Program-made: the position numbers and the translations under genes
In this document: piece after piece, positions 1-12,803 of the stretch
Layout: every line of letters begins with the position of its first letter
How positions within the stretch are numbered: position 1 is the first letter of the stretch
DNA from: Buddleja alternifolia
Lineage: Eukaryota > Streptophyta > Magnoliopsida > Lamiales > Scrophulariaceae
DNA length: 64,000 nucleotides
Direction of reading: 5' to 3'
Assembly: GCA_019426215.1 (NCBI GenBank)
Contig: CM033393.1
Location: forward strand, 20,958,591-21,022,590
Notes under the pieces: generated by a model
The model's database searches: none
The model's input: the letters and a program-made list of their open reading frames with translations, nothing else
What the model was told of the DNA's origin: nothing

Positions 1-1480
1 TCTTCTAAAACTCGCCATGTGATAGTGGCTTGCGTCAGTGGCCAACAAAGGTATTGATGAATCTATTATCTGTATGCGACATAGCCTCTTTAACGATATC
101 ATCTAATAATGGAGAATCTTTTTCAAGTGTTTGGATTATTGTGAACCTGCGGTTTCGTGACCCTGCGCGATGGCTCCATTGGTGGCACCGTAAAGTGGCA
201 ACGAGTGAGCTCCATGATAGGAACCACTTGACATTCAAAGGGGATACAAACGTTTTATCCAAACAACCTCCTTGGCAACCTCTGAGGTAGCCACATACTC
301 AGCTTCAGTGGTTGAATCAACAATTGTGTTTTGCTTAGAGCTTTTCCAAGTTACTGTTCCACCATTTAAAGCAAATACAAACCCCGAGTGGATTTGCGGT
401 CATCGACATATGACTGAAAGTTGGAGTCAGTATAACCTCCACCTTTAGTTCCCTATCTCCATACGTCAAACACATATCCTTAGTTTCTTCTCAAGTACTT
501 AAGGTAACACTTTACAACGATCCAATGCTTTTCCCTCTAGGTTAGCTTAAAACCTAGTCACCCACTCACAACATAGGCATTTGTCTGGTCTCGTGTACAA
601 CATAGCCTACATAGACTTCCTACAACAGATGCATGGGGGGACTCTATTCATTCTCTTTCGATCATTCTTACTTTGAGGACTCATCGATTTAGAAATCTGG
701 AGTCCATGTCTCATGGGCAAGAGGACTATCTTAGAATCTACCACTCCGAATCTTTTCAAAACCTTTTCTAAATAGAGGGCTTGGGACCAGACCTATCTTC
801 CTATTTGCTCTATCCCTATACATGCGAATTCCAAGGATAAAGGTCGTTTCTCCTAAGTCTTTCATGGAGAACGTGCTTGAGAGCGATACTTTGATCGAAG
901 TCAATAGGCCTATATCATTTCCTATCAGTAGAATGTAGTCTACATATTAGACTAGAAATGATATTTTACTCCCACTGCTTTCTTGTAAACGTATAGTTCA
1001 TCTTCGTTCTTGATGAAGCCATAGTTCCGAACTTCCTTATCAAAACAAAGTTTCTAGCTCCGCGATGCTTGTTTAAGTCCATAAATTGATCTATTCAATT
1101 TACACATCTTATGAGAATCTTCATTGGACACGAAATCTTTGGGTTGTTCCATATAGATGTCCTCCTTGAGGAATCCATTCAAGAACGCGGTCTTCACATC
1201 CATTTTCTAGATTTCATTGTTTAGGTGTCTAGCTATTTCAAGCAAAATTCTGATGGATTTGATTAAGTCTACCGGAGAGAAGGTTTCCTCATAGTCAATG
1301 CCCTCATTTTGACTATATCCCTTCGCCACAAGCCTAGCTTTATAGGTATCCACTTTCCTATCCGAACCAATTTTTCTCTTGTAAATCCAGTTGCCATCTA
1401 TTGGTGCAATGCCCCTAGGGCGGTCTACCAGAGTCCAGACTTGGCTCGAATACATCGAATCCATCTCTGTCTTCATAGTA
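1..1480 (-). pseudogene. Ty1/copia pol remnant (reverse transcriptase to RNase H)
   Basis: Read on the minus strand, 1476-1207 encodes the start of a copia reverse transcriptase: a VWTLVD motif, a WIYKRK motif, then ARLVAKGY and an ETFSPV motif. Further along (about 450-270) are RNase H pieces: a YTDS-like motif, KST.GFVF and an EAEYVA-like motif. The frame is broken by stops and shifts throughout, so this is a dead fragment. It starts abruptly at the reverse transcriptase N-terminus, next to an unrelated LTR-like sequence at 1490, and runs off the left edge. No integrase or gag belonging to it is visible. The copia assignment is firm; the lineage is not resolved. Confidence 0.85.
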
Positions 1481-1489
1481 TGTTAGGTG

Positions 1490-2157
1490 TTATGCCCTCC
1501 ATGCCATTGAGGAATTAGATTTAAGAAGGCGTTTGTTTATATTGTATGAACATTATTATTGATTAATAAAAGGCATTGAATTTCTTCTTATAAATCTAAT
1601 TGTGGCATTTATTGTATTGAACAAATAGGTCCCTAAGATCAAAGTGTATTCACCACTTCTTATTTGATAAGTAGGAGCACTGGTGGAGTTAAGTGCTTGA
1701 TCTTATAAAGACGGTTTACGAATTAAAGAATCTAAATTGGGCGTTTAGATTCGACTCGTATGACACTTGCTTTGATAAGAAAAGTGCTTAGTCTCACACT
1801 GATTGGATAGTGGGAGCTGGCGTCATGAATATGGTTAACAGAGTTAACATATTTGAATATGACTCGTTTTAATCCTATCACATGGGTTTTTACTCAGTGA
1901 CAGTCAATGACAATGATTACCTTTATAATAGTATGAGTGAACTTTAGACCTGAGGAGTCATTTACATTGTGCTCGTACCGTTGAATAAGTTATTAGAGCA
2001 GTTACCCATTGGTGGGGGTCGACCTCGAAGTACGATTCAATTGGTGTGTTCGACAGTGAGAAATGGACTTCCAATAGGGAATTCACTATCTTGAAAGTAA
2101 ACGAGAAACAACCTGTGTTAGGTTAATGTCCTCAAATGCCACTAGAGGATCAGTAAA
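1490..2157 (+). repeat. Truncated LTR-like sequence related to the adjacent LTR
   Basis: This stretch carries no reading frame. It shares dispersed blocks in the same order with the LTR that follows it, for example a CACATGGGTTTT block followed by a GACAGTCAATGACA block (about 1880-1910 here, 2495-2525 in the next LTR), and a block rich in GGGGTCGACC/GGGGTCAACC. It looks like the 5' part of a diverged LTR of the same superfamily, in the same orientation. No primer-binding site follows it. Confidence 0.55.
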
Positions 2158-3754
2158 TGTTAGGACATTATTAAATTGTAATTGTTTCGAATTCTACCAA
2201 TAAAAGGCTATTAGTTGTTTACTATTATATTGTCTTTTATATATTGTAATCATCTATAAGTCCATGAACACAAGAGTTAACTCTTTACGACACTAGAGGA
2301 GTTAAATACTTGTGTACTAAAATAGTCTGCAAGTCAATGATTTTCAATTGGGCATTGAAAATCATGAAGACTTGTATGATATGAGTTTTGAAAAGAAAGG
2401 TGCTCGTTAATCACTAGGAAGTAGTGAAGAACTCACATCATAGGTGCACTGATGGATATAGTGGCACTCAGACATGACCTGCATCGATTCTGTCACATGG
2501 GTTTTCACTCTTTGACAGTCAATGACAGATTTGATTAAAGTGTAATAGGTGTGTCTGAACTTCAAACTTGAGGAATCGAGTTGAAGATATACTTGTGGCA
2601 TTAGGTTCGTCATTAGAGTAGTTAGGCCCAATTCACCCCTTCGTGGGGTCAACCTGGAACTGCAACTTAATGGGCAAGTAGTAGTCCTAACTGATATCCG
2701 AGACAAGATTCGTTCCCTCGAAGGTGAACGAAGAATTATCCTATGCATTTATAAGTAAGTTAGATCTTAAAGTCTTTAGCCAAAGCATTCACTGATCTGA
2801 ATTTATTGTAAAAATAGCATAGAGTCAAGTCAGTGAGTGTGACCAAAAACCATGACTCTCACTTGACCGGGATAATGAAACGAAATATTTATATTCACAC
2901 AATATTTACAATTAGAAAGGTAAAAGTGATCTAATCATTTCATCTTATTTGGGTTAAAATATGGACCACTTGACTGGCTAGGTGGACCCATATTCAATGA
3001 AATCCTCCTATTGCCAAATATAGATGAACCTAAAGAGTTACGCTTAAAAAGGAAAAATCGATAGAAAAAAGGAATATTTCTTATTGTGATATTTTAAGTA
3101 TTGGATACTTAAAATTAATTAAATAAAACTAATTATTTGAAGAAATAATTTAGTTCATTTATAGTTTGATTAATATGTTATTTCTTGGAGAAATAAAATT
3201 AACTAAATAGATTATCTATTATTTAATTAGATTAATTAATTGGATGAATTAATTAATTAATCGGACTAAGCTCAAATTGGTGCACCAAGTGGCACACTAA
3301 GGCCTACATAGGGCGGCCAATAGGTGTCTTTTGGGGGCTAATTTGAGGCCAAGATATTAACTTAAGTGATATAAATATATCACATTAGTTAATACCTAGG
3401 GTAAGAAGTCATAATTTACTTAAGGCACAAGAAAATAAATCCTCTCTCTCTCACTCTCCTACCCGTCGGTCATCATCAAGAAAGAGAAGGAGTTTTTTCT
3501 CATCAAGTTTTTCCGGCGAGACAATTTAGAGGCAGAACAATTGGACTGCTCAGGGCATCAAGTTTTCAACCGGATTAGTTTTGCGAAGAAGTTGAAGGAT
3601 TCAAGCTCGTGAGTTTCTCCAACCACTCCGCTACAATGGGTAAAGTTTATTTTACCCTATCGTACATACAAACCCCGGGATTGATCTTGTTATGGGGAAA
3701 TCCAAAATTTTTTTAAATTCCGTTTCCGCTGCGTTTGGTTATTTTTCCCCAACA
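2158..3754 (+). repeat. 5' LTR of copia element F
   Basis: It starts TGTTAGGACATT and ends CCCCAACA, the usual TG...CA ends, and a Met-tRNA type primer-binding site follows one base later. Its length of about 1.6 kb is within the copia range. A TATA-like sequence lies in an 18-nt inverted repeat at 3366-3383. The matching 3' LTR is not in the window. The LTR partly covered at 63376-64000 is the same family in reverse orientation. Confidence 0.85.
3366..3383 (+). promoter_or_regulatory. TATA-like palindrome in the F LTR
   Basis: GTGATATAAATATATCAC has two perfect 8-bp arms around AA and includes a TATAAATA core. The same motif with one change in an arm occurs at 63678-63695 on the minus strand, in the related LTR. 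A core promoter role is inferred from position and conservation. Confidence 0.45.
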
Positions 3755-3755
3755 G

Positions 3756-3768
3756 TGGTATCAGAGCC
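3756..3768 (+). other. Primer-binding site of element F (initiator Met-tRNA type)
   Basis: TGGTATCAGAGCC lies one base after the LTR end. It is the standard copia primer site complementary to the 3' end of initiator Met-tRNA. It fixes the LTR boundary and the orientation of the element. Confidence 0.9.
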
Positions 3769-5582
3769 AAATCGCGGGGTTTGGCGTATGTAATTTATGT
3801 TTAAATATGTGATAAAGATGCATGATTTACTATTTTATCGATGCATAATTAAATATGTGGATTTCGCGTTATTTATGTTCTTGAGGATTTTGTTTATTTT
3901 ATTTGTTAGAAATTAATAAATCATATTTTATGTAATTTTGATGTAATAAAATAATCACGAAAAGATGGGGATCGAAAATCCCCATCGACGGCAGCAAAAA
4001 CCCGCCGCCGCGGTGGCGGTGGGAATAACCGGCGGTTAAGCCGCTGGCTGCTGGACTGCACACGGTCAGACTGGGTCTGCCATGTGCAAGCCCAACAGCG
4101 AGCCCATTCACACGGACAATTGGGCTGTCGCATGCGAATGGGCCGCACAGCGGCGGCCTGTGCTGTTGTGCGAGCCCACCCGTGTTTTCCAACACACCGA
4201 CCAGGGTTGACCTGTGGATAACCCGGGTATATTATTAAATAAATATATTTATTTAGTTTTTGATTAAAATTGGATTTTAATGCAAAAATAAATAATTATT
4301 TATTTTTTAATATTCCAAATAATCTAATGTTAATTAAAGTTAGCCTTTGAATTGAATTGGATTCCTATTGTGAAATGAATTTTAATATACTTAGAGATTA
4401 ATTTTTATTAAAATTAATTTTTATAAAAAATTAATTGGAGTTCATTAAAATTGATTTTTTAAATGGAATCAAATAAATTTAATTTCCTCAAGAATATGAA
4501 AAACAATAATTGAAAAACAATATATGATATTCGTGTATTATGTGATATATATCATGTTTGACATGTTATGTGATGAGAGACATGATTCATGGACTTAGAC
4601 TTGTTTTTAATTTTGTATTTCTTTTCGATGGGTTGTAAACGCCTTTTTGAGCCTAATTTTATTTTCTTTCTAGATAAATTTTGTATAGGTGGCTTATATT
4701 GAAATGTAATAGTTAGAAATAGAATAGGCCCAAAGGAGAAATTCAAGTCGAGTCGAGGAGATACAAGAAGGAGCTTTGGAAGCTTTAGTGTAGTTTCTTT
4801 TTAGTTTGATTGAGACATTGGCTTGTTTCAATCTAGGAATAAAAGTCCATGATTCATGTGTTGTTAGCTTTCTAGGATTGCTAATTTTTATTATTTAATC
4901 CATGTTTGTATGTATGATATAAAATGGATTAATGTGCAAAGTGAGACCTAATAAATAATTTAAACTCTCCCACTTTGAAAATTATTAAGTTAGTAAAGGG
5001 TACTAGGTATCTTGTCCTCCACTGAACTTGGGAGGAATTAAAATAATATTTAATATATATATCGCGTCCCTAAGCAATGGGGGTTATATATTGAAATATA
5101 TTTCAAAATTTTCCTAAGTGCATGAAATGCTGTTGGTCGAAACAAATTTCACCCCACATACCAACAAAAGGTTGCAAGGTGAAATTCAATTGTTAGACTA
5201 ATAGATAGTCAGTGGGTTGAACTTAAATTATTCATAAATCAATAAGATCGTTAAAAGATTGAGATTTGATGTATAATGGACAAAGGGATTGAATCATCCA
5301 TTTGATGGGCTGATGTTGGACATCACATTAATAGATTGATTAGGTCAAATACCAGCAAAAGGTTGCAACCTATTAATCTAGTTAAAGAAATCAATCACCA
5401 CTATGAAGCCTTCCAACGATGACTTCCGAATTCCACAGTGGGAGTGTGGATTTTCGAAAAATGTAGTGGGAGCCAAGTTTATTTTGAAAGTCTCTAATTT
5501 AAACTTGGAACAACAATTACATTAGAATCTAATAAGTTTTTTTTTTCATTTCTACAGTTATTTGCTCATTTTCTCTCTCACT
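3769..5582 (+). other. Untranslated leader of element F
   Basis: About 1.8 kb between the primer site and gag with no credible protein. It includes a GC-rich block (about 3975-4200) in otherwise very AT-rich DNA, with small dyads such as AACCGGCGGTT. Comparable GC-rich blocks lie in the leaders of elements A and B, so packaging or dimerisation RNA structure is a reasonable inference. Short frames here are not conserved proteins. Confidence 0.6.
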
Positions 5583-6501
5583 ATGACTATCAACCCATTA
5601 TCTGTATTACTTGAAAAGAACACTTTGACTGGTCCAAACATTGTGGATTGGCTCCGAAACTTGAGGATAGTCCTCAATATGGAGTCATTGGGGTATGTAT
5701 TGGATACTGACATCCCAGCCGAAAAGTGGGTCAAAGACGATGCCTGGGTTCGTGGGTACATGTTGGGTTCAATGACAAATGAGTTGCAGAGGTCCCATGA
5801 TAAAATGGTCTCGGCGAGGGCTATTTTGGCACACCTGGTGGAGCTTTATGGTGAGCACAGTTACATTGCTTGATATGAGATATCGAAAGAGCTCTTTGGA
5901 GCCTAGATGAAGGAAGGAGAAAAGGTTGGGGATCATGTTTTAAAATTGATTTCGAAAATTGAGAGGTTAGAAGCCATCAACTTCAAAATGGACCTACAAC
6001 TACAAACTGATCTCATCTTGCAGTCACTTCCAGACTCCTTTTCCCAATTTGTGGTGAAATTCAACTGCAATGAGACAGAATGTAATTTAGCTGGGTTGAT
6101 GAACAAGTTGAATACTGCATAATCTCAAATGAAGCCAAAGGGAAAAGAGGCCGCCTTGGTCACCACTTCTAACCCTAAAAACAACAACAACAAGAAGACT
6201 AAGAAAGCTACTAGCACTCCGGGTCCACAAGGTAAGATAGACAAAGGAAAGGGAAAAACACCAAAAGTGATGAAGAGGAAAGGACCAAAGGAAACGGATA
6301 TGTGCCTTCACTGCGGTGAGCTAGACCACTGGAGGAGGGAATGTTCCAACTTTGGCAAAGGTGCACCAGGTATGGAACTTTTTGTTTTAGAAACCAATTG
6401 TTCTATAATTGTTTTTTCCACTTCGTGGATACTTGATTCTGGAGCTAGTGCTCACATTTGTGTAATGAATCAGGATCTGCAACGAAGTAGAAAGCTGGAG
6501 C
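5583..6501 (+). pseudogene. Element F gag and start of protease (first part)
   Basis: The chosen ATG at 5583 begins a copia gag (UBN2-like): N-terminal LTGPNIVDWLRNLR and a later MTNELQ motif. A CCHC zinc knuckle (C-LH-C-GELD-H-WRRE-C) lies at about 6302-6345 after a Lys-rich linker. The aspartic protease begins at about 6425 with W.LDSGASAH. In-frame stops at 5871, 5904 and 6120 kill the frame; the first is a CGA-to-TGA type change inside a conserved RYEISKELF motif. At 6501 the coding sequence is cut by element B and resumes at 24611 in the same frame once the insertion and one GGAGC copy are ignored. Confidence 0.88.
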
Positions 6502-8038
6502 TGTAAGGATCGGTATGCCCCCCTAAGAGATGTCGGCGCAACGGAAGAAATAAAGTATGTGAAACACATATATAATAGCATCCCAAGCTAGGGGGTCGAA
6601 GTAATGCACAACAAAAACTAAAATACGAGTAAAAGGGTTTTAAACCGATTACAAGATTTGGGGTTTTATTAAAGTGAGGGTGTATAACCACAACACAAGG
6701 AAAACCACACCAAAACTTTGGCTCTCATTTTCGAACCTCACCTCAACATGGAGGTATTCAAATCGAACCACGAAAAGCTCCTAAAGAAAGAAGCCTCTAC
6801 AAGGACACACCTCAAGCATGTTCATACCTTAAGCAAAAGATTGGCTAGATATATGCTTTAAGGAAATGGAGTCTATGTAGTGAAAGGTAGAAGACAAGAA
6901 GAGTTACTAGACAAATATCTATGGAAGATAATCTTCTATAACTAATCTTCAACAAAAAGTTCTATGGAAGAAAGTCTTCAACAAGCACAAGAGAAGTAAG
7001 AAGAAAACTCTAGAGAGGAAGTACTAAGCTCAAAGTTTTCTTTCCTTTAAGTTTTCATCAAGAATGAAAGAAGAGCAAGAGACCCTCTTATAATGGCCTC
7101 AAATTTTGGCAATATATGGTTAGAGAGAGGAGAAGACTTACTTCCACTTAATCAATTAATCTCATTAGTCAATTTTACTTTAATCCTAAACCGGATTAAT
7201 ATTCACATAGCAATTGAATTTCTTGAGTAAGTGTGTAACCCCATTGTAAGTTCGTTCATGTACTAGTAGTAGGAACACAACCCCGTTGTGCCTATGCAAT
7301 TTTCATTGCTAGATTTAATTAGTCCAAGTATTTTAATCCGACCAAGAATTAATCACCGATTAATTCATGGCTCCTACAAATCAAGGTTAGTACTAGTCAC
7401 GCGCCATGAAAACCTAGCCACGAAAAATTATTAGGTGACCTTTCCGCATTACAATTTTTGCATAAGCAAAATCCTTCAATCAAATATCTCGATCGAATCT
7501 AGGATTTGGATGTCATTCGAAATCCCAATAACTCGTTCTATGTATATCGATCTAAGTGATATTGACCAATTTACCAATCAAGCGAGGAAACACTGCGCCT
7601 CCTTATTGATACGACTCCGGTCGGAGGTTCCCATGGTCAATACACTATGAAGTACATAGGATATGCGCCGATGCTAATGATCAGTGACGTATTCTCTCTT
7701 GGCACTCACGTGCCTCCGTACATAACCAAACTGGACCCAATATGCCCCACTTTATGACTCGCCTGGAATCATGTGACAAATCTAAGCACAGTGGGCGATG
7801 CGTGAGATGACCAATGGTGCCTCAAGTCATGAGGGCCAATCTTATGCCTACGTAACCAAGGAAATTTCCGAATTCGACATTGACTCCAATAAGGACTCTC
7901 GGTGGGGTTGTTCAGTTTACTTGATCCCAATGAGAACCCACATACATGCACTGATGTACGCCATATCGGTATCCATGGAATAGGATACACTCTCCAAGAG
8001 TGTGCACTATACGTGCAAGTCTTTACGAGTCATTGATA
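6502..8038 (-). repeat. 3' LTR of element B, outer part
   Basis: This matches the right-hand LTR of B (22088-24605) from its TGTAAGGATCGG terminus to the TGATA target site at 8034-8038. Compared with B's other LTR and with the A LTRs, it lacks roughly 330 bp around 7135-7145, including the site where the other copy carries a MITE. No protein is encoded; the short open frames here recur in every LTR copy only because the DNA does. Confidence 0.88.
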
Positions 8039-10179
8039 TGTTACGATCGGTATGCCCCCACAAGCGATGCCGGTGCAACGGAAGAAATAAAGTATATAAA
8101 ACACATATATATCGGCATCCCAAGCTAGGGGGTCAAAGTAATGCACAACAAAAACAAATACGAGTAAAGGAGTTTTAAACCGATTACAAGATTTGGGGTT
8201 TTATTAAAGTGAGGGTGTAAAGCCACAACACAAGGAAAACCACACCAAAAACTTTAGCTCTCATTTTCGAATCCTCACCTGAACATGGAGGGTTCGAATC
8301 AAACCACCATAACCTCCTAAAGAAAGAAGCCTCTACAAGGACACACCTCAAGTAAGTTCATACCTTAAGCAAAAGATTGGCTAGATATATGCTCTAATGA
8401 AATGGAGTCTATGTAGTGAAAGGTGGAAGACAAGAAGAGTTACTAAAAGAAATATCTATGGAAGATAATCTTTTACAACTAATCTTCAAGAAGAAGTTCT
8501 ATAGAAGAAAGTCTTCAAGAATCACAAGAGAAGCTAGAAAAATCTAGAGATGAAGAACTAAGCTCCAAGCTTTTTTTTCTTTTTAAGTTTTCATCAAGTT
8601 TTAAATGAGAGCAAGAACACCTCTTTTTATAGCCACCAATTTTCGGCCATATGGTGTTAGGTGGAGTAGAAGAATTGTTTTTCTTCACCTACCATCTCAT
8701 TCTCACCTACCATTCCATTCTCAACTACCACCACATGTGTAAGAGAATATTTTCCATTTTCTTCTTTATTTAAAAAACATTACAAGTCAAACTTTGACTA
8801 GCTTTGAATTTCACTCTTGTGACTTCATTTAATTAAGTCCAACTTAATTAAAATGACTCCCAAGTGTTCCAAGACTTGTTAATTAAATAATCTTCATGAT
8901 TAATTAATAGTAAAATTAGTAGCTTAAATATATTCCCGGATAATAATAATTTCCGTTAATGATTAATCTCCAAGATTAATTAATAGAAAAATTATTTTCC
9001 CAAGCCTACTAATTAAAATGTCTTCCACTTAATTAATTAATCTCATTAATCAATTTCACTTTAATCCTAAACCGGATTAATATTCACATAGCAATTGAAC
9101 TTTCTTGAGTAAGTGTGTAACCCCATTGTAGGTTCGTTCATGTACTAGTAGTAGGAACACAACCCCGTTGTGCCTTTGCAATTTTCATTGCTAGATTTAA
9201 TTACTCCAAGTATTTTAATCCGACCAAGAATTGATTACCGATTAATTCATGGTTCCTACAAATCAAGGTTAGTACTAGCCACGCGCCAAGAAGACCTAGC
9301 CATGAACGATTATTAGGTGACCTTTCCGCATTACGATTTTCGCATAAGTAAAATCCTTCCATCAAATATCCCGATCGAATCTAGGACTAGGATGTCAGTC
9401 GAAATCCCAGTAACTCGATTCTATGTATATCGATCTAAGTGACATTGACCAATTTATCAATCAAGTGAGGAAACACTGCTCCTCCTTATTGATACTACTC
9501 CGGCCGGAAGTTCCCATGGTCAATACACTGTGAAGTACATAGGATATGCACCGATGCTAATGATCAGTGACGGATTCTTTCTTGGCACTCACGCGCCTCC
9601 GTACATAACCAGATTGGACCCAATATGCCCCACTTTATGACTCACCTGGAATCGTGTGACAAATCTAAGTACAGTGGGCGATGCATGAGACGACCAATGG
9701 TGCCTCAAGTCATGAGGACCAATCTTATGCCTACGTAACCGAGGAGTTTCCAAATTCGACATTGACTCCAATATGGAATCTCGGCGGGGTTGTTCAGTTT
9801 ACTCGATCCCAACGAGAACCCACATACATGCACTGATGTACACCGCATCAATATCCATGGAATAGGATACACTCTCCAAGAGTGTGCATTGTACGTGCAA
9901 GTCTTTACGAGTCATTGATATCCCTATCTCAATGATTCTATGACTTGGAACATTTTTAAGACCACAACCTTAGAGACGTATTCCATGATTGGCATCCCCG
10001 ATACCAAACACATCTCATAGCTTAAGAGTGATCTAGGGGACTTTATCTAATTGCATATAATGATAAGATAAAGAAGAATATGCCTTTTATTAAATAACTT
10101 GACAAGATACAATATAAGACTGTTTAAAGAGTCGGCTACTACGCTTAACAAATGGCACGTCGGGCACCTAACTCTTTCG
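8039..10179 (-). repeat. 3' LTR of element A
   Basis: About 2.14 kb, nearly identical to 15400-17523. Its inner end reads CTCTTTCG rather than CTCTTTCA, so the terminal base appears mutated. The minus-strand polypurine tract (complement of ATCCCCCACTTG, 10180-10191) abuts it. A minus-strand TATA box is at 8625-8631. Confidence 0.9.
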
Positions 10180-10191
10180 ATCCCCCACTTG
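10180..10191 (-). other. Polypurine tract of element A
   Basis: Read on the minus strand this is CAAGTGGGGGAT, directly before the 3' LTR, the expected position and composition for the plus-strand primer of an LTR retrotransposon. The equivalent tract of B lies just after 17787. Confidence 0.75.
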
Positions 10192-10193
10192 CC

Positions 10194-12803
10194 CTAGAGC
10201 CAATTGCCCATGTATTTCAGGCCCATCTTCTCAAGATGTCCCTCCAATACTCTTTGGCCCAAAGGTTTGGTAAAGGGGTCTGCTATGTTATTTGCCGAGT
10301 CCACACGTTCCACTTGAACGTCGCCTCTACGAACGATCTCTCTGATCAGATGGTATCGCCTTTCTATATGTTTGGACCTCTGATGAGACCTTGGCTCTTT
10401 TGACTGTGCAATAGCCCCATTGTTATCACTGTACAATCGTACGGGATCAACAACAGATGGAACAACACCCAACTCATGGATGAAGTTCCTTATCCAAACA
10501 GCTTCTTTTACAGCCGCCCAGGCTGCAATGTACTCAGAATCTGTGGTGGAGTCAGCAATAGTTTCCCGTTTAGAACACTTCTAGCTGACCGCTCCACCAT
10601 TGAGTACAAAGACAAATCCCGAGATAGATTTGAAATCTTCCACATCAGAGTGGAAGCTAGAATCTGTATAGCCTTCCAATTTTAATTCTCCTCCACCGTA
10701 GACCAGGAAGGCATCCTTAATTCTTCTTAAGTACTTAAGGACTGCCTTTACGGCTTTCCAGTGCTCTTCGCCTGGATTGGCTTGATATCGGCTTATTGCA
10801 CTAAGTGCATAAGCCACATCAGGCCGTGTACATAGCATAGCATACATAATACTCCCTATTGCAGAGGCATATGGTATGTGAGACATCTTTTCCTTTTCCT
10901 CTGGTGTCTGAGGGGACATAGACTTGGAAAGAGAAATACCATGTCTCATAGGCACCAGTCCTCTCTTGGACTGATCCATTTTGAATCTCTTCAAAACTCT
11001 ATCTATGTACGCAGATTGGGAAAGTCCCAGCATTCTACTGGATCTATCTCGATGAATCTTGATTCCGAGAATGTAGGATGCCTCTCCCATATCCTTCATT
11101 GAGAATTGTGTGGATAACCACGTTTTCGTTTCTTGCAACATTCCTATGTTGTTTCCAAACAATAGAATGTCATCAACGTAAAGCACCAAAAATGTTATCG
11201 CGCTCCTAGCCCTTTTGTACACACATGCTTTATCAGCATTTTGAAGAAAACCATATGTTTGTACAGTATCATCAAAACACTTGTTCCAGCTTCGGGAAGC
11301 CTGTTTGAGTCCATAAATGGATCTCTGAAGTTTGCACACCTTGTGCTCACTTCCTATGGATGCGAAGCCCTCGGGCTGCTCCATGTAAAGCTCTTCCTCT
11401 ATTTTACCATTGAGGAAAGCAGTCTTCACATCCATCTGCCATATTTCATAGTCTAAATATGCAGCTATGGCTAGAAGTATCCGAATGGATTTGACCATAG
11501 CCACTGGTGAAAAGGTTTCATCATAGTCAATTCCTTGCCTCTGAGTGTAACCTTTCGCCACGAGACGTGCCTCGTAGGTGACTACTTCTCCTTCTGCTCC
11601 AAGCTTTCGCTTATAGATCCACTTGCAGCCTACGAGTTTAGACCCGTCAGGTGGATCCACCAAGGTCCAAACCTTGTTGGAGTGCATGGAGTCCATCTCG
11701 GATTGCATGGCTTCTAACCATTTTCCCGAATCGACGTCCAACGTCGCTTCCCCATATGTCCTTGGATCAAGGGAATTACCATCCTCGTTGCTATCAAGCA
11801 AGAAACCATACCTCTCAGGTTATTTCGGGATCCTTTCGGATCTTCGAGGATGTTGTGTACTTGCTACTACTTCTGGTTGTGCATCTGTGGTATCAAGTGA
11901 ACCCTTTTGTGGTTCTTGAGTTTCCTCAAGTTCTGCAACCTCGCCATTTCTATCCAATAGAAATTCCTTCTCTAAGAAGGTAGCGTTCCTTGAAACAAAC
12001 ACTTTATGTTCCGATGGGTTGTAGAAATAATATCCATAGGATTCCTTTGGATATCCCACAAACTTACATAAGGAGGATCTTGCATCCAACTTATCGCCCA
12101 CTAGCTGCTTGACATAAGCCGAGCAACCCCATACCCGTAGGTATTTATAAGTGGGTGGTTTACCAAAACACATTTCATATGGCACCTTGGAGACACTCTT
12201 TGACGGTACTCTATTTAATAGATGCGTCGCAGATTCTAGGGCATATCCCCAGAAGGAAAGAGGAAGTCCAGTGAAACTTATCATAGATCGAACCATGTCC
12301 ATCAAGGTCCGATTCCTTCGCTCGCTTACCCCATTAAGTTGGGGAGTACCGGGCGGAGTCCACTGAGAGACAATCCCATTGTCTATTAGATAATCGAGGA
12401 ATTCACGGGACAAGTATTCTCCCCCTCGATCCGATCGAAGAGCTTTGATACTTCTTCCCGTTTGCTTCTCTACTTCATGTCTAAACTCCATGAACCTCTC
12501 AAAGGCTTCAGACTTATATCTCATAAGATACACGTAACCATACCTCGAAAAGTCGTCGGTGAAGGTTATGAAGTAAGAATGGTTCCCTTTAGTGCTTACA
12601 TTAAGCGGACCACATACATCCATATGGACCAAGTCCAAAAGGTTAATAGCTCGCTCCATTTTCCCGGCAAATGGTGACTTGGTCATCTTAACCTTTAGAC
12701 AAGATTCACAAGTTGGCATATCTAGCATTTCCCGAAGGTCAAGCTTATCCGCCATCTTATGAATCCTATCCTTAGAGATATGGCCTAGTCTAGCATGCCA
12801 CAA
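10194..12803 (-). pseudogene. Element A pol: pre-integrase, integrase, reverse transcriptase, RNase H
   Basis: Reading right to left: the pre-integrase LWHARLGH motif and CESC zinc ligands (about 12800-12690); integrase core with MDVCGP, SDRGGEY and a downstream glutamate (about 12640-12300); reverse transcriptase from 11801 with VWTLVD, ARLVAKGY and the catalytic YVDD at about 11180; RNase H with YTDSSF, DSEYIAA and a C-terminal HIERRYH motif ending at 10194. One frame is kept for about 2.6 kb with two nonsense changes: CAA-to-TAA at the integrase/RT linker (11820) and TGG-to-TAG in RNase H (about 10580). At both places B still has the amino acid. Gene order INT-RT-RH is copia. Inactive, but well preserved. 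Confidence 0.92.

Noticed and set aside
7769..9771. Open frames of 60-73 codons in the A and B LTRs, repeated at 16933 and 23977
   Set aside because: They repeat because the LTR repeats; they change length between copies and have no protein features.
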